Below are positions 51,667 to 62,763 of a DNA stretch of 64,000 bases, in pieces. The stretch is from Glutamicibacter ardleyensis. Lineage in GTDB: Bacteria; Actinomycetota; Actinomycetes; Actinomycetales; Micrococcaceae. Each line of letters opens with the position of its first letter. Position 1 is the stretch's first letter. The stretch lies in NCBI RefSeq assembly GCF_014644555.1, contig NZ_BMKX01000002.1:62001-126000 (forward strand), read 5' to 3'. Below the pieces are notes generated by a model. The model was not told the origin of the DNA and searched no databases. It was given only the letters and a program-made list of their open reading frames with translations. A program made the position numbers and the translations under genes.

Positions 51667-53271
51667 CTAGTTTCCTTCGGTGCTTGGAGCGGATTCGGAA
51701 AGTTCAAAACGGATATGGCTACCCGGCGGTAGTTGTGCGGCAGCAGATAAGTCTTCGGCGATCACGGTAGCAATGACCGGGTAACCTCCGGTGACCGGAT
51801 GGTCGGCGAGGAATAAGACCGGCAATCCGGATGGTGGGACCTGTAGCGAGCCCAGAGCTACACCCTCACTGGAAAGTTCTCCAGTGCGGACTCGTTCCAG
51901 GGCGCTTGCTTCACCTTCCACGCCTAAGCGCACTCCGATGCGGTTCGATTCACTAGTAACCAACCACTGCTGATTGAGCAGTTTCTCCACACCCACCGGG
52001 CCAAACCAGTCATCTCTAGGCCCCACGCTGACGCGTAAGACGAAGCACCCATCGGTGTCTTGAATCGGTAAGGTACTAGGCTCGCGCTCTCCGACTACTT
52101 GGAGATTCTCTGGTGGTGCAACCGGCAGGAAAGTTCCTGTAGCCAATGGGGCAGGACCAACACCGGAGAGTGTGTCGGTAGCTAAAGAACCGAGAATTTT
52201 CGGCAGTTGGATGGTGCCGCGTACCGAGATGTAGCTGCGTAAACCGTTACCTGTAGGTGCTAAATCCAAGCGCTCGCCGTTCAACAGCGCGAATGGTGCG
52301 TCCATATAGGCTTCACGTTCGGTGCGGACGAGATCCTCGGGTGCTGGAGTGATGCTCAGTTTAGCTTCCGCGCCGCTGACCGCTAGGACTTGATCTCCAT
52401 GGGCTTGCAAGCTCATACGGCCAGTCAAATTTTCAATACACGCTTGGTTGGGGGTATTCCCGACCAGCCTGTTTGCCTGATACAGCGAGGTTGTATCTGC
52501 GGCGCCACTGGCAGGTACGCCAAGCGCACCAAAGCCGTAGCGGCCGGCGTCTTGTAGCAAACTTTGCAAACCGGAATCGAGCACTTCGAGTCCATCGCCA
52601 CGAGGCGCGTCGGCGACTTGGGCGGTGGGTGTTTCGGTGTGGAGATTTAAGGCGTTGCGCGAGGCGACAAACTGCACCCGATCCTGTGGACGGATAAGGG
52701 CCGGGTTCTCCCGGTCCAAATCCCACAGCGCCGAGTCGGTGTGGCCTAGTAGCTGCCAACCTCCGGGGGATTGACGCGGGTATACGGCGGAGTATTCCCC
52801 AGCCAGAGCGACCGATCCGGTGGGTACCGAAGTGCGTGGCGTTTCACGGCGAGGCACTTCCAGTACCTTATTTTCACCGAGCAGGTAAGCGAAGCCAGGA
52901 GCGAAGCCACCAAAAGCGGCCCGCCACTGCTGGCCGGTGTGCGCATTGACCACGGCCTGTGCGCTCAAACCGGTGAGCTGAGCGACGGTATCGAGGTCTT
53001 CGCCGTCATAGTAGACCTCGATAGTGACAAGTTTTCCGGAAGCCACAGCTGCCGTGTTGAGCTTCAGCTGGGGCAGATGTTTGACGGCGACTCGAGCATG
53101 CTCGCTGGTTTTGAACTTCACCATGACCGTTTGGGCTGCAGCCAAAACATCGCGTTGGCCAGGTAGCGGCTGGGCTTGTAGGAATGCGTCGAGAGCTAGG
53201 ACCGATTCTAGGTCTTCTAACTCGACAAGGACATCATGGCTTCCGGCGGCAAATATATTGGTAATGCTCAT
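51667..53271 (-). CDS. PxpB-PxpC fusion, 5-oxoprolinase subunits (KipI-KipA)
   Basis: A 534-residue fusion. The first 210 residues are the KipI/PxpB (allophanate-hydrolase subunit 1) domain, with [13 protein letters not shown] and [13 protein letters not shown] and [11 protein letters not shown]. From about 225 the KipA/PxpC (subunit 2) domain begins ([30 protein letters not shown] in part). With PxpA they form the ATP-dependent 5-oxoprolinase that opens 5-oxoproline to glutamate. Two-gene organisation is more common; the fusion is known in some Actinobacteria. The ATG overlaps the pxpA stop by 4 bases. Confidence 0.92.
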   Translation of the reverse strand: MSITNIFAAGSHDVLVELEDLESVLALDAFLQAQPLPGQRDVLAAAQTVMVKFKTSEHARVAVKHLPQLKLNTAAVASGKLVTIEVYYDGEDLDTVAQLTGLSAQAVVNAHTGQQWRAAFGGFAPGFAYLLGENKVLEVPRRETPRTSVPTGSVALAGEYSAVYPRQSPGGWQLLGHTDSALWDLDRENPALIRPQDRVQFVASRNALNLHTETPTAQVADAPRGDGLEVLDSGLQSLLQDAGRYGFGALGVPASGAADTTSLYQANRLVGNTPNQACIENLTGRMSLQAHGDQVLAVSGAEAKLSITPAPEDLVRTEREAYMDAPFALLNGERLDLAPTGNGLRSYISVRGTIQLPKILGSLATDTLSGVGPAPLATGTFLPVAPPENLQVVGEREPSTLPIQDTDGCFVLRVSVGPRDDWFGPVGVEKLLNQQWLVTSESNRIGVRLGVEGEASALERVRTGELSSEGVALGSLQVPPSGLPVLFLADHPVTGGYPVIATVIAEDLSAAAQLPPGSHIRFELSESAPSTEGN

Positions 53272-54026
53272 ACGAAGCTCTTGATCTGCACTCCGGCGGA
53301 TTCTAGCCCGGCGCGCACCGCCGCGGCCATGGCTACGGATCCGGCGGTATCTCCGTGAACGCAGATGGATTCGGCCGGCATCTGGATAACCGATCCGTCG
53401 ATGGCTTTGAGCGTGCCGTCACTTGCCAGACGAATCATATTTTCGGTCACCTGGGCACTGTCATGGAGCACCGCATTGGCTTCGCGACGAGAAACCAAGG
53501 TGCCGTCGGGGTTGTAATTACGGTCCGCAAAAGCTTCGGCTACTGGGCGCAATCCGGCGTGTTCTGCCTTCGCTAACGCCACCGAACCAGGAAGTAAGAG
53601 CACGGGGAGATCTTCGCCAAAGGCCTTAATTGCATCGATGACGGCCTGGGCATGAACCTCATGATGAACAATCGTGTTGTACAACGCCCCATGGGGTTTG
53701 ACGTATTTGATATTGGAACCTGCTGCGCGCGCCAGGGCCTGGAGCGCCCCGAGCTGGTAGAGCACATCGTCTGCTAGCTCGGTGGCCGAGCAGTCTAGGA
53801 AGCGACGGCCGAATCCGGCCAAATCCCGGTAACCGACGTGAGCGCCAATGATGACTCCCGCGCTGACCGCGTCACGACAGGTCTGCGCGATACCGCTTGG
53901 ATCGCCTGCGTGGAAACCACAGGCCACATTAGCCGAGGAGACCGAGGTGAAGATTGCTGCATCATCACCCATGGCCCAGTTGCCAAAGGACTCGCCTACA
54001 TCAGAATTAAGGTCGATATACGTCAT
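53268..54026 (-). CDS. pxpA: 5-oxoprolinase subunit PxpA (LamB/YcsF family)
   Basis: A 252-residue protein of the YcsF family: [49 protein letters not shown] and VKPHGALYN are the diagnostic blocks (in part), then [11 protein letters not shown] near the end. It is the subunit of 5-oxoprolinase that carries the amidase-like site. It is the first gene of the right arm, with a TTGTTCAACAA operator 55 bp upstream. Confidence 0.95.
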   Translation of the reverse strand: MTYIDLNSDVGESFGNWAMGDDAAIFTSVSSANVACGFHAGDPSGIAQTCRDAVSAGVIIGAHVGYRDLAGFGRRFLDCSATELADDVLYQLGALQALARAAGSNIKYVKPHGALYNTIVHHEVHAQAVIDAIKAFGEDLPVLLLPGSVALAKAEHAGLRPVAEAFADRNYNPDGTLVSRREANAVLHDSAQVTENMIRLASDGTLKAIDGSVIQMPAESICVHGDTAGSVAMAAAVRAGLESAGVQIKSFV

Positions 54027-54080
54027 CTGTGATCCCCGTCTCTCCGCGTCGTTTATCTAAGCATGCACCAAAAACGCATA

Positions 54081-54091
54081 TTGTTCAACAA
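54081..54091. promoter_or_regulatory. operator copy 3, TTGTTCAACAA
   Basis: Same 11-bp palindrome as at 44779 and 44803, placed 55 bp upstream of pxpA (minus strand). It makes the right arm a second target of the GntR regulator encoded in that arm. Confidence 0.75.
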
Positions 54092-54154
54092 TCTTTCTTG
54101 GCTTCGCGCAAAATATTAATGCGTAGCCAGGTGAAGGCAATTATTAAACGCAGC

Positions 54155-54185
54155 AGGGGTCCGCAGCCACTGGCTGCGGACCCCT
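54155..54185. terminator. terminator of the DHA2 MFS gene
   Basis: AGGGGTCCGCAGCCA (54155-54169) and TGGCTGCGGACCCCT (54171-54185) pair fully around one base (in practice a small loop), 34 bp after the stop of the minus-strand gene. Confidence 0.85.
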
Positions 54186-54218
54186 ATTCAGCGCTTCAAC
54201 CGAAGTTGCTAGCTGACA

Positions 54219-55676
54219 TTAGGCGCGCTTTTCGACCTTGATGAAGAACGAGAGCACCACGCCGATTGTGCCCAACAATGCGCCCACGATAAAGGCGGCA
54301 TGCGCACCGGTGAAGAGCGACTGCGCCAGGTCGGAGCCCTGGGCGAGTTCGTTGTTGGATAGTACTGACATCACGGTGATGAAGATCGTGGTGCCGATGG
54401 CGCCGCCGAGTTGCTGACCGGTGCTGAAGATCGCCGAACCGTGTCCGTAAAGGCGGGGATTGACCGAGGCCATAGCCGAGGACATCAAACCGGTCATCAG
54501 CAATGCCAGACCGATCGAGAAGATGACGTGGCAGATCATGAACATCCACAGTTCGGTTTCGGTGGTGACCGTGACGTACATCCACTGGCCCAAGGCCAGC
54601 ATGATGGCGCCGGGGATCAAGACTGGGCGAGGGCCGTGCTTGTCGTAAATGCGGCCGAAAATTGGTGAAACGATGGCCTGTGCGAGACCGCCTGGCAATA
54701 ACATCATGCCAATGGCTAGAGCGCTAATGCCCTTGCCTGATTCGAGAATGATGGGAACCATCATGATCGTGCCGAGCAATGTGCCGAAGGCAATCATGAT
54801 CAGCACGATTGCAAAGGTGAAGTTGCGCGAGGCGAAGGGGGTGAGGTTCAGTAGTTCCTTCCCCTCGCGGGTCAAGCGAATCTGACGCTTGATGAACAGT
54901 GCCAAGGAGGCCAGGCCGACAACAAAGGTTGCCACGGTCAAGCCCATATTTTCGCTGGCCTTTTCAATGCTGGCGATGCCGTAGACCAGCAAACCAAAGG
55001 CGAGCGCGGAAAGGATCACCGAGAAAATATCGACCGGAAGCTTGCGTGCGTTTGATGGAAGCTTGATGAAAATAATGCCCAAGATTAAGGTGATCACTGC
55101 CAACGGAGCCATCAGTACGAAGATGTAGTGCCATCCCCACGCGTGAACAATTGCGCCGGAGACGGTCGGGCCAACGGCAGGACCGACTGAGATCACGATG
55201 GAGTTCAGGCCCATGACCATGCCGCGCTTGTGCACCGGGACTAAGGACAAGGTGGTAGTCATCAACAATGGCAAGACGATAGCGGTGCCAACGGCCTGAA
55301 TGATTCGAGCGAGCAGCAAGAAAGCGAAACTCGGGGCGAAAATTGCAATCAATGTGCCGACCAAGAAGCTGGACAGCGCGAAGACGAACAACGAACGACT
55401 GCTGAAGCGCTGCAGTAGGAAGCCGGTGGTCGGGATAACTACGGACATTGTCACGAGGAATCCTGTGGTGAGCCACTGCCCGGCCGAAGCCGAAATGTCC
55501 ATATCCGCCATAATGGCTGGGAGAGCCACCGTCAGGACAGTTTCGTTCATAATCATCAAGAACGCGGCTAGCGCCAGTGCTCCGATGATTCCGGTGAGCT
55601 GCTTAGTGGGCAGTACCGGATTTTTGGGTCGTGAAGGCGCGGTTTCGGCCTTGATTTCGGTGCGCTCAGGAGCCAC
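54219..55676 (-). CDS. DHA2-family (14-span) multidrug MFS exporter
   Basis: A 485-residue proton antiporter of the EmrB/QacA type. Motif C-like GPAVGPTVSGAIVHAWGWHYIF after span 5, TTGFLVTMSVVIPTTGFL near the start, and 14 spans are clear. It is divergent from a TetR regulator; the palindrome TGTCACAAGGTGACA in between is the likely operator. Substrates unknown. Confidence 0.9.
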   Translation of the reverse strand: MAPERTEIKAETAPSRPKNPVLPTKQLTGIIGALALAAFLMIMNETVLTVALPAIMADMDISASAGQWLTTGFLVTMSVVIPTTGFLLQRFSSRSLFVFALSSFLVGTLIAIFAPSFAFLLLARIIQAVGTAIVLPLLMTTTLSLVPVHKRGMVMGLNSIVISVGPAVGPTVSGAIVHAWGWHYIFVLMAPLAVITLILGIIFIKLPSNARKLPVDIFSVILSALAFGLLVYGIASIEKASENMGLTVATFVVGLASLALFIKRQIRLTREGKELLNLTPFASRNFTFAIVLIMIAFGTLLGTIMMVPIILESGKGISALAIGMMLLPGGLAQAIVSPIFGRIYDKHGPRPVLIPGAIMLALGQWMYVTVTTETELWMFMICHVIFSIGLALLMTGLMSSAMASVNPRLYGHGSAIFSTGQQLGGAIGTTIFITVMSVLSNNELAQGSDLAQSLFTGAHAAFIVGALLGTIGVVLSFFIKVEKRA

Positions 55677-55713
55677 GGATTCCTCTTTCTAGAATTGTTC
55701 AACTTTCAAATTC

Positions 55714-55728
55714 TGTCACAAGGTGACA
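55714..55728. promoter_or_regulatory. candidate TetR operator TGTCACAAGGTGACA
   Basis: A 15-bp palindrome (TGTCAC/GTGACA, 3-base centre) between the divergent MFS and TetR genes. A further TGTGACA half-site lies at 55755-55761. Confidence 0.65.
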
Positions 55729-55828
55729 CAATTTCGTAAGCGAAACTGGCAGAGTGTGACAGAAAACAACTCTGCGCTGGAGGGTCGTAGGATGATGACT
55801 AGAGGCAGAACAACAAGTAGGAAATTTA

Positions 55829-56428
55829 ATGGGAATTCGTGACGATCATAAAGCCGCTACCAAGCAGGCTATTCAGGCAGCGACCCTAGATCTCATTGAA
55901 TCTTTGGGGCTTGAGGCAACTACCGTGGCGCGAATTGCCGAACGCGCGGGAATCTCCGAGCGTACATTTTTCCGTTACTTCGATTCGAAAGAATCGGCCA
56001 TCGTCCCGGGCCAAGGCGATCTCATCGCCGCGCTCGCCGGAGCTGAAATTGTGGCAGGAAAATCCTCCTCTGAAATTTTCCATGCACTGCTTGAAGTGTG
56101 TCGAATGCATTTCAGTGTCGAGGTTCGTCACCATGAAATCCGACGGATCTCCCGGCTCATGCGTCAAGACCCCAAATTGCTGGTGATCGCCACGCGCCGC
56201 GAGCAAGAACTAGTCGTTTCACTGAGTCAGTCATTGATCGAACGCGAAGTGCTAGACGTGATGCAGGCGATGCTGGTCGCTGAATTGGTGGCAACTGCTT
56301 GGCGTGTTGCGTGGCAGTGTTTTGCGTATGAAGAAGCTGCTGGGCTGACCTCAACGCCAGCTGAACTTTTCGAGAAGGCAATCATTAGTCTCTCGCAGAT
56401 AGCGTCGATAGATTCCCGTGGGGCCTAA
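55829..56428 (+). CDS. TetR-family repressor
   Basis: A 199-residue TetR regulator: HTH EATTVARIAERAGISERTFFRYFDSKESAI (in part: VARIAERAGISERTFFRYF, about 31-49) and a helical ligand domain. Divergent from the DHA2 exporter, so it most likely represses exporter and itself until a toxic compound binds. Confidence 0.9.
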   Translation: MGIRDDHKAATKQAIQAATLDLIESLGLEATTVARIAERAGISERTFFRYFDSKESAIVPGQGDLIAALAGAEIVAGKSSSEIFHALLEVCRMHFSVEVRHHEIRRISRLMRQDPKLLVIATRREQELVVSLSQSLIEREVLDVMQAMLVAELVATAWRVAWQCFAYEEAAGLTSTPAELFEKAIISLSQIASIDSRGA

Positions 56429-56578
56429 ACCTTCTCGTTTGCACATTGAGTTACTGCTCATTAACTTAAGTGTGACAAAGTGCTCGGGCACTATTCATCG
56501 CGGTATTTCAGGGAAAAAGCGTGAAATTTAGCTATAAAGTAAACGCCCAAAAGTGTGGTGCAGGACAAAATCAGGTAA

Positions 56579-58867
<2,289 letters not shown>

Positions 58868-58886
58868 TCTCAAGCTAGTCAACGAG

Positions 58887-58925
58887 GGCCGCGTAACTAC
58901 CGATTGGTAGTTACGCGGCCTTCGT
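58887..58925 (+). terminator. terminator of icd
   Basis: GGCCGCGTAACTACC (58887-58901) pairs perfectly with GGTAGTTACGCGGCC (58906-58920), loop GATT, then TTCGT. Confidence 0.9.
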
Positions 58926-59053
58926 CGTTAACATTTGCAAATCACTTGGGCCACCCGTTCAATGTCATTTTGTTGAGAGCTTATCCGTGTAGTCAGCCAA
59001 TGCGCGCAGAGCCTGATGTTGTCTCTGGTCGGCCGAACTGGAAGACTCAATTT

Positions 59054-59665
59054 ATGAGTCAGATCTGGGAACTAGTACATGCCGAACGCAAAGCACTGAT
59101 CAAGGATCTCGCCGAACTGAGCGAGGAACAATGGGCCACACCGTCCTTATGCGCCGGCTGGACGGTTCAAGATGTTGCCGCGCATCTGATTGATAACGCG
59201 CGCACTACAACGCCTCGACTTGCGATAGCCATGGCAAAAGCCCGCTTTGATTTTGACCAACAGAACGCAAACGGTGTCGCCGCAGAAAAAGGCGCGAGCG
59301 CCCAGGAGACCCTCGCAGCACTCCGCGAAGTGGCCGAACGACGCAGCGGGCCACCGGCCCCACTCGCCAGCCGCTTGGTAGAAGAAATCGCGCACGGCGA
59401 AGACATCCGGCGTCCGCTGGGAATTGAACGCAACTACCCGCCACAGTCAGTGCAACTAGCCATTAGCTACCAGACGCGCACGAGCAAAGCCTTCGGTGGC
59501 GCAAAAGAGTTGGCGCGCCGGGTCACCTTGGTCGCCGAGGATGACAACTTCAACCTTGGCACTGGGATGGAAATTAGGGGCCCGCTGATTGAACTGTTGA
59601 TGCTGGTTACCGGGCGTGAGGAACGAAGAGGTTCTATACACGGCCCCGGCGTCGCCTTTATCTGA
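59054..59665 (+). CDS. maleylpyruvate-isomerase-like (DinB/MDMPI) protein
   Basis: A 203-residue protein of the mycothiol-dependent MDMPI N-terminal family: ELVHAERKALIKDLAELSEEQWATPSLCAGWTVQDVAAHL (in part: SLCAGWTVQDVAAHLID, with metal His) and later LVEEIAHGEDIRRPLG (His). Such proteins use mycothiol as cofactor for isomerase or transferase reactions. The frame is open from 58904, but the ATG at 59054 with GGAAG 9 bases before it matches the family start. Confidence 0.85.
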   Translation: MSQIWELVHAERKALIKDLAELSEEQWATPSLCAGWTVQDVAAHLIDNARTTTPRLAIAMAKARFDFDQQNANGVAAEKGASAQETLAALREVAERRSGPPAPLASRLVEEIAHGEDIRRPLGIERNYPPQSVQLAISYQTRTSKAFGGAKELARRVTLVAEDDNFNLGTGMEIRGPLIELLMLVTGREERRGSIHGPGVAFI

Positions 59666-59700
59666 TCCTTAGGTCCAAACATCCGAGGAGCCGCGCGGGC

Positions 59701-61233
59701 TTAAAGCCCGCGGCCGGCCTCCCACAAATTATCTGCCGTACCCGCCAACAGGGCGTTCAACGAGACCGCCTGCGCATCGGTAAACGAGGCAATGTAATCC
59801 ACGATCGCGCGGGCCTGGCCTAAGCGCTGCACCTCATTCGGGCCGGCCTGCAAGAACAGCTCGGGGGAGTGCGCGCGCAACTGCCGGTATTCCTCGGTGG
59901 CGGCCTGAACGGAGTCCAGAAGGCGGCGCGGCGCACGCGCCGCATCATCGGGGTCATTAAGCCATGAGTTAAATCCTTCGGCCAAGGACTTGATGATGCG
60001 AGTCTGCCCGCGCTGGTACACGGCTAAGTCCGAGCGATCCAAGACGAAGCGCGAGTGCACAAACTTCAGCACGCCCACATCATGCCACGCCTCCTTGGTG
60101 AGCCGCACATGTCCGCTGCGGATCGTTGGCGTACGTTCCACGGTCACCGATTCTTGCAACCGGTCGATCCACCGGCGGGTAAATGCGGTCACGGCGCGGT
60201 CAGCTTCTAACCCTCCATCGTAAGGAACCGCCAGCAGCCCCTCAACCAGGTCATGTCCTACACGCTGCACCGAGTCACGGAAAGCATCCGCGTCGGCAAT
60301 CCATGGATCCTTGGCGAAGGCGCGACGCCAGGTCATTTCCAGTGCATGGCCCGGCTTGCGCTGGTCCAGATCTGCTTGGCGCAAGGCGGCCAACTGTTCG
60401 GTCTGCTCCAGCCAGGCCCGGAATTCGGCGGACACCGTGGTGTACTGCAAAATTCCCGCGCGGTAAAAATCATCCAGATCATGAACCGCGTAGGCGATGT
60501 CATCGGCGATATCCATGACCGAACTTTCAACGGTCTGCTGGTACTTGGCGACGGCGGGGAACACCGAGAGCACGTCACGCATCTCGGCGGCTTCAATATC
60601 GTAGGCAGAATACTTGATGGCGCCTGCCGCTGGATCGGGACCCACCCCGCGGGGAAGCAACTCCGAGGAAATCGGTGCCATGGTGCGCCACTCGTTTCGC
60701 GTCCAAGGATATTTCAGCACCGCGGCACGTACCGCACGGGTCAGATTCATCCCACGCGCCGTAGCACCACAACTATCCAGCGCGGTCAAAATACGGAAGG
60801 TTTGCGCGTTGCCCTCAAAACCGTCGGGCAACCCCAAAATGTTGCGGGCCACCCGGTCCAGTTCTTGTTCGCCCAAATGTCCGAAAGGAGGGTGGCCCAA
60901 ATCGTGGGCGGCAGCCGCCGCCTGGACGACGACCGGATCGCAACCGCCTAGTTCCGCGACAAGGTTGCGGGTCTCCTCGTCTGCGGTGCGCAACCGGATG
61001 GCGATGCTGCGTGCCACGGCGGAAACCTTCAATGAGTGAGTCAGCCGGTTATGCACCGTGGTGCCCGAGCCGGCCTGCGGAATAACCTGGGTGACCGCGG
61101 AGAGGCGTGAAAAGTACGGGGAAAAGCGGATGCGTTCGATATCGATGCGGAAATCGTCCTCGTCGGTACGATTCTGCTCGATGATTGCGCGTTCTCGGCC
61201 GCCGGTGTCATGAGTTTTCTGCCTGATATCCAT
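59701..61233 (-). CDS. dgt: dGTPase-like HD triphosphohydrolase
   Basis: A 510-residue HD protein that hydrolyses dNTP to nucleoside and triphosphate. FSRLSAVTQVIPQAG, VHNRLTHSLKV (His), AAAAHDLGHPPFGHLGE (HD) and MDIADDIAYAVHDLDDF (Asp) form the family's metal site. It lies 62 bp downstream of the D-2-hydroxyacid dehydrogenase gene on the same strand. Confidence 0.92.
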   Translation of the reverse strand: MDIRQKTHDTGGRERAIIEQNRTDEDDFRIDIERIRFSPYFSRLSAVTQVIPQAGSGTTVHNRLTHSLKVSAVARSIAIRLRTADEETRNLVAELGGCDPVVVQAAAAAHDLGHPPFGHLGEQELDRVARNILGLPDGFEGNAQTFRILTALDSCGATARGMNLTRAVRAAVLKYPWTRNEWRTMAPISSELLPRGVGPDPAAGAIKYSAYDIEAAEMRDVLSVFPAVAKYQQTVESSVMDIADDIAYAVHDLDDFYRAGILQYTTVSAEFRAWLEQTEQLAALRQADLDQRKPGHALEMTWRRAFAKDPWIADADAFRDSVQRVGHDLVEGLLAVPYDGGLEADRAVTAFTRRWIDRLQESVTVERTPTIRSGHVRLTKEAWHDVGVLKFVHSRFVLDRSDLAVYQRGQTRIIKSLAEGFNSWLNDPDDAARAPRRLLDSVQAATEEYRQLRAHSPELFLQAGPNEVQRLGQARAIVDYIASFTDAQAVSLNALLAGTADNLWEAGRGL

Positions 61234-61295
61234 CGTAGGAACTAGCCTAAGTCATGCACCCCAAACGAGCAGGTAAAACCGGTGATTGGGAGTTT

Positions 61296-62303
61296 CTAAT
61301 TCGCCGGACCAACCACACGCACCAGATGAAGTGGTTCCTGCCCGACGGCCAAGCGCTTGACCTGTTCCACGGCCAAGTTCATCGCAAGATCGATGAACTT
61401 CGACGTATTTCCAGCTATATGCGGGGTGATCAAGCAATTTGGTGCCGTCCACAAGGGGTGTGCTTCGGGTAGCGGTTCCGGGTCGGTGACATCCAGCGCC
61501 GCGCACAGTCTTTCTGACTGGAGCTCGAAGAGCAGTGCCTCGGTGTCGACCACGGGTCCGCGTCCGACATTCACCAGCAGGGATCGATCTGGCATGCTCG
61601 CTAAAAATTTATCATCGACGATTCCGCGCGTGGACGGGGCGTCTGGCAGGGCCACGATCACGAGCTGCGCTTGTGGCAGAAGATCTGGCATCTCATCGAT
61701 CCCATGGACCTGTGTGCCGTCGTCGAGCTGCCGAGCACTGCTGGCTACCGCGAACACCTCCTTGGGTTTGAAGGGCAGAAGGCGTTGGTAGATCTCTTGT
61801 CCAACCCCGCCAAATCCCAACAATAAAACGGTGGCTCCGTGCAGAGTGCCACCCCACAGCGGATTCCAAACTTGCTTTTGTTGTTGAACTCCTGCTGCGG
61901 GAAGCTCGCGCAGAGAAGCCAGCACCAGAGCCAGCGTGTGCTCAGCAGTGGCATCTTCTACCGCACCGCGGGAATTGCTCAAACTAACGTCGGGAGGCAG
62001 ATGTTCCAGAACCCATTCGTACCCGAGGGAGAGCAGATGCACGTGGCGCAATCCCGGAATTCGAGAGACCCGAGCGCGCCGTTCGACCAACAACGGACGT
62101 TCGGTAATCAGCACATCTGCTTCCGGGGCTTCCTCGACCGAGTCGTTGAGGTGCCAGTAGATCGGAGTGACGCCGGGTACGTCGAGTTTCGCCAAGAGCC
62201 GGCCATTGGGGACGAGCACGCGTAAAGTCAAAGGGTTCCTCCCGTATGGATCGTACCGGGGCCGTAGTTGTCCGGGGTGAGCCTCAAAGCTCATTCTGCG
62301 CAT
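61296..62303 (-). CDS. D-2-hydroxyacid dehydrogenase
   Basis: A 335-residue NAD-dependent dehydrogenase. VLLLGFGGVGQEI is the nucleotide loop, NVGRGPVVDTEAL carries the catalytic Arg, DVTDPEPLPEAHPLW the Glu region, and TPHIAGNT the His. Substrate not predictable. The start is uncertain (ATG at 62303 or 62294; frame open to 62345). Confidence 0.87.
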   Translation of the reverse strand: MRRMSFEAHPGQLRPRYDPYGRNPLTLRVLVPNGRLLAKLDVPGVTPIYWHLNDSVEEAPEADVLITERPLLVERRARVSRIPGLRHVHLLSLGYEWVLEHLPPDVSLSNSRGAVEDATAEHTLALVLASLRELPAAGVQQQKQVWNPLWGGTLHGATVLLLGFGGVGQEIYQRLLPFKPKEVFAVASSARQLDDGTQVHGIDEMPDLLPQAQLVIVALPDAPSTRGIVDDKFLASMPDRSLLVNVGRGPVVDTEALLFELQSERLCAALDVTDPEPLPEAHPLWTAPNCLITPHIAGNTSKFIDLAMNLAVEQVKRLAVGQEPLHLVRVVGPAN

Positions 62304-62411
62304 CTTTGCCCCGCCGTGCAAGTGCCCAGTCCTAGTGTGAAGCACGAGTTGATTAGGCGAATCGGTCGCTTCATGAGGACAATCTGATTATCAAGATGTT
62401 AGAGTTTAGGC

Positions 62412-62621
62412 ATGTCGCAGCCTGTAGAAAACGTGAAAATGTCCGGAAAAACTCAGGCGAATACCAGCTCGTCGATCTTCATGTATTTGGGATGCACAGT
62501 GATGGTTCTCGGCCTCGCCAGCCTCATCTTGGGCGGTGGAATCACCGGTGGACTGGTACTTCTTTCCGGCGCTGTGCTCTATGTGGGAACCACTATCACC
62601 GAGGCAATACGCACCAAATAG
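62412..62621 (+). CDS. small two-span membrane protein
   Basis: A 69-residue protein with a polar N-terminus of about 20 residues and two hydrophobic segments (IFMYLGCTVMVLGLASLILG and GLVLLSGAVLYVGTTI) joined by a Gly turn. It ends TITEAIRTK. Unknown function. Its last codons form the left copy of a 57-bp repeat whose other copy is at 63944-64000. Confidence 0.65.
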   Translation: MSQPVENVKMSGKTQANTSSSIFMYLGCTVMVLGLASLILGGGITGGLVLLSGAVLYVGTTITEAIRTK

Positions 62622-62643
62622 CAACGCCGACCGTGTGGCACAT
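62587..62643 (+). repeat. left copy of a 57-bp degenerate direct repeat
   Basis: Covers the last codons of the small membrane protein gene and 22 bases after its stop. It aligns without gaps to 63944-64000 with 10 mismatches in 57 bases by my count. Confidence 0.75.
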
Positions 62644-62763
62644 CGTGGCCGGGGGAGCGGCTCAGCCGCCGCAGGTACTCGCACCGACCAACTAAAACAC
62701 AGATCCGGAAGTGTCATCCCAGCCTTGCCGTTCTGATTGGCCCTGCAGGTAGTTCTGCGATCT

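Noticed and set aside
55695-55705. TTGTTCAACTT before the DHA2 exporter as a fourth GntR site
   Set aside because: Two of the eleven bases break the palindrome, and the gene has its own TetR regulator and operator; kept out of the proposed regulon.
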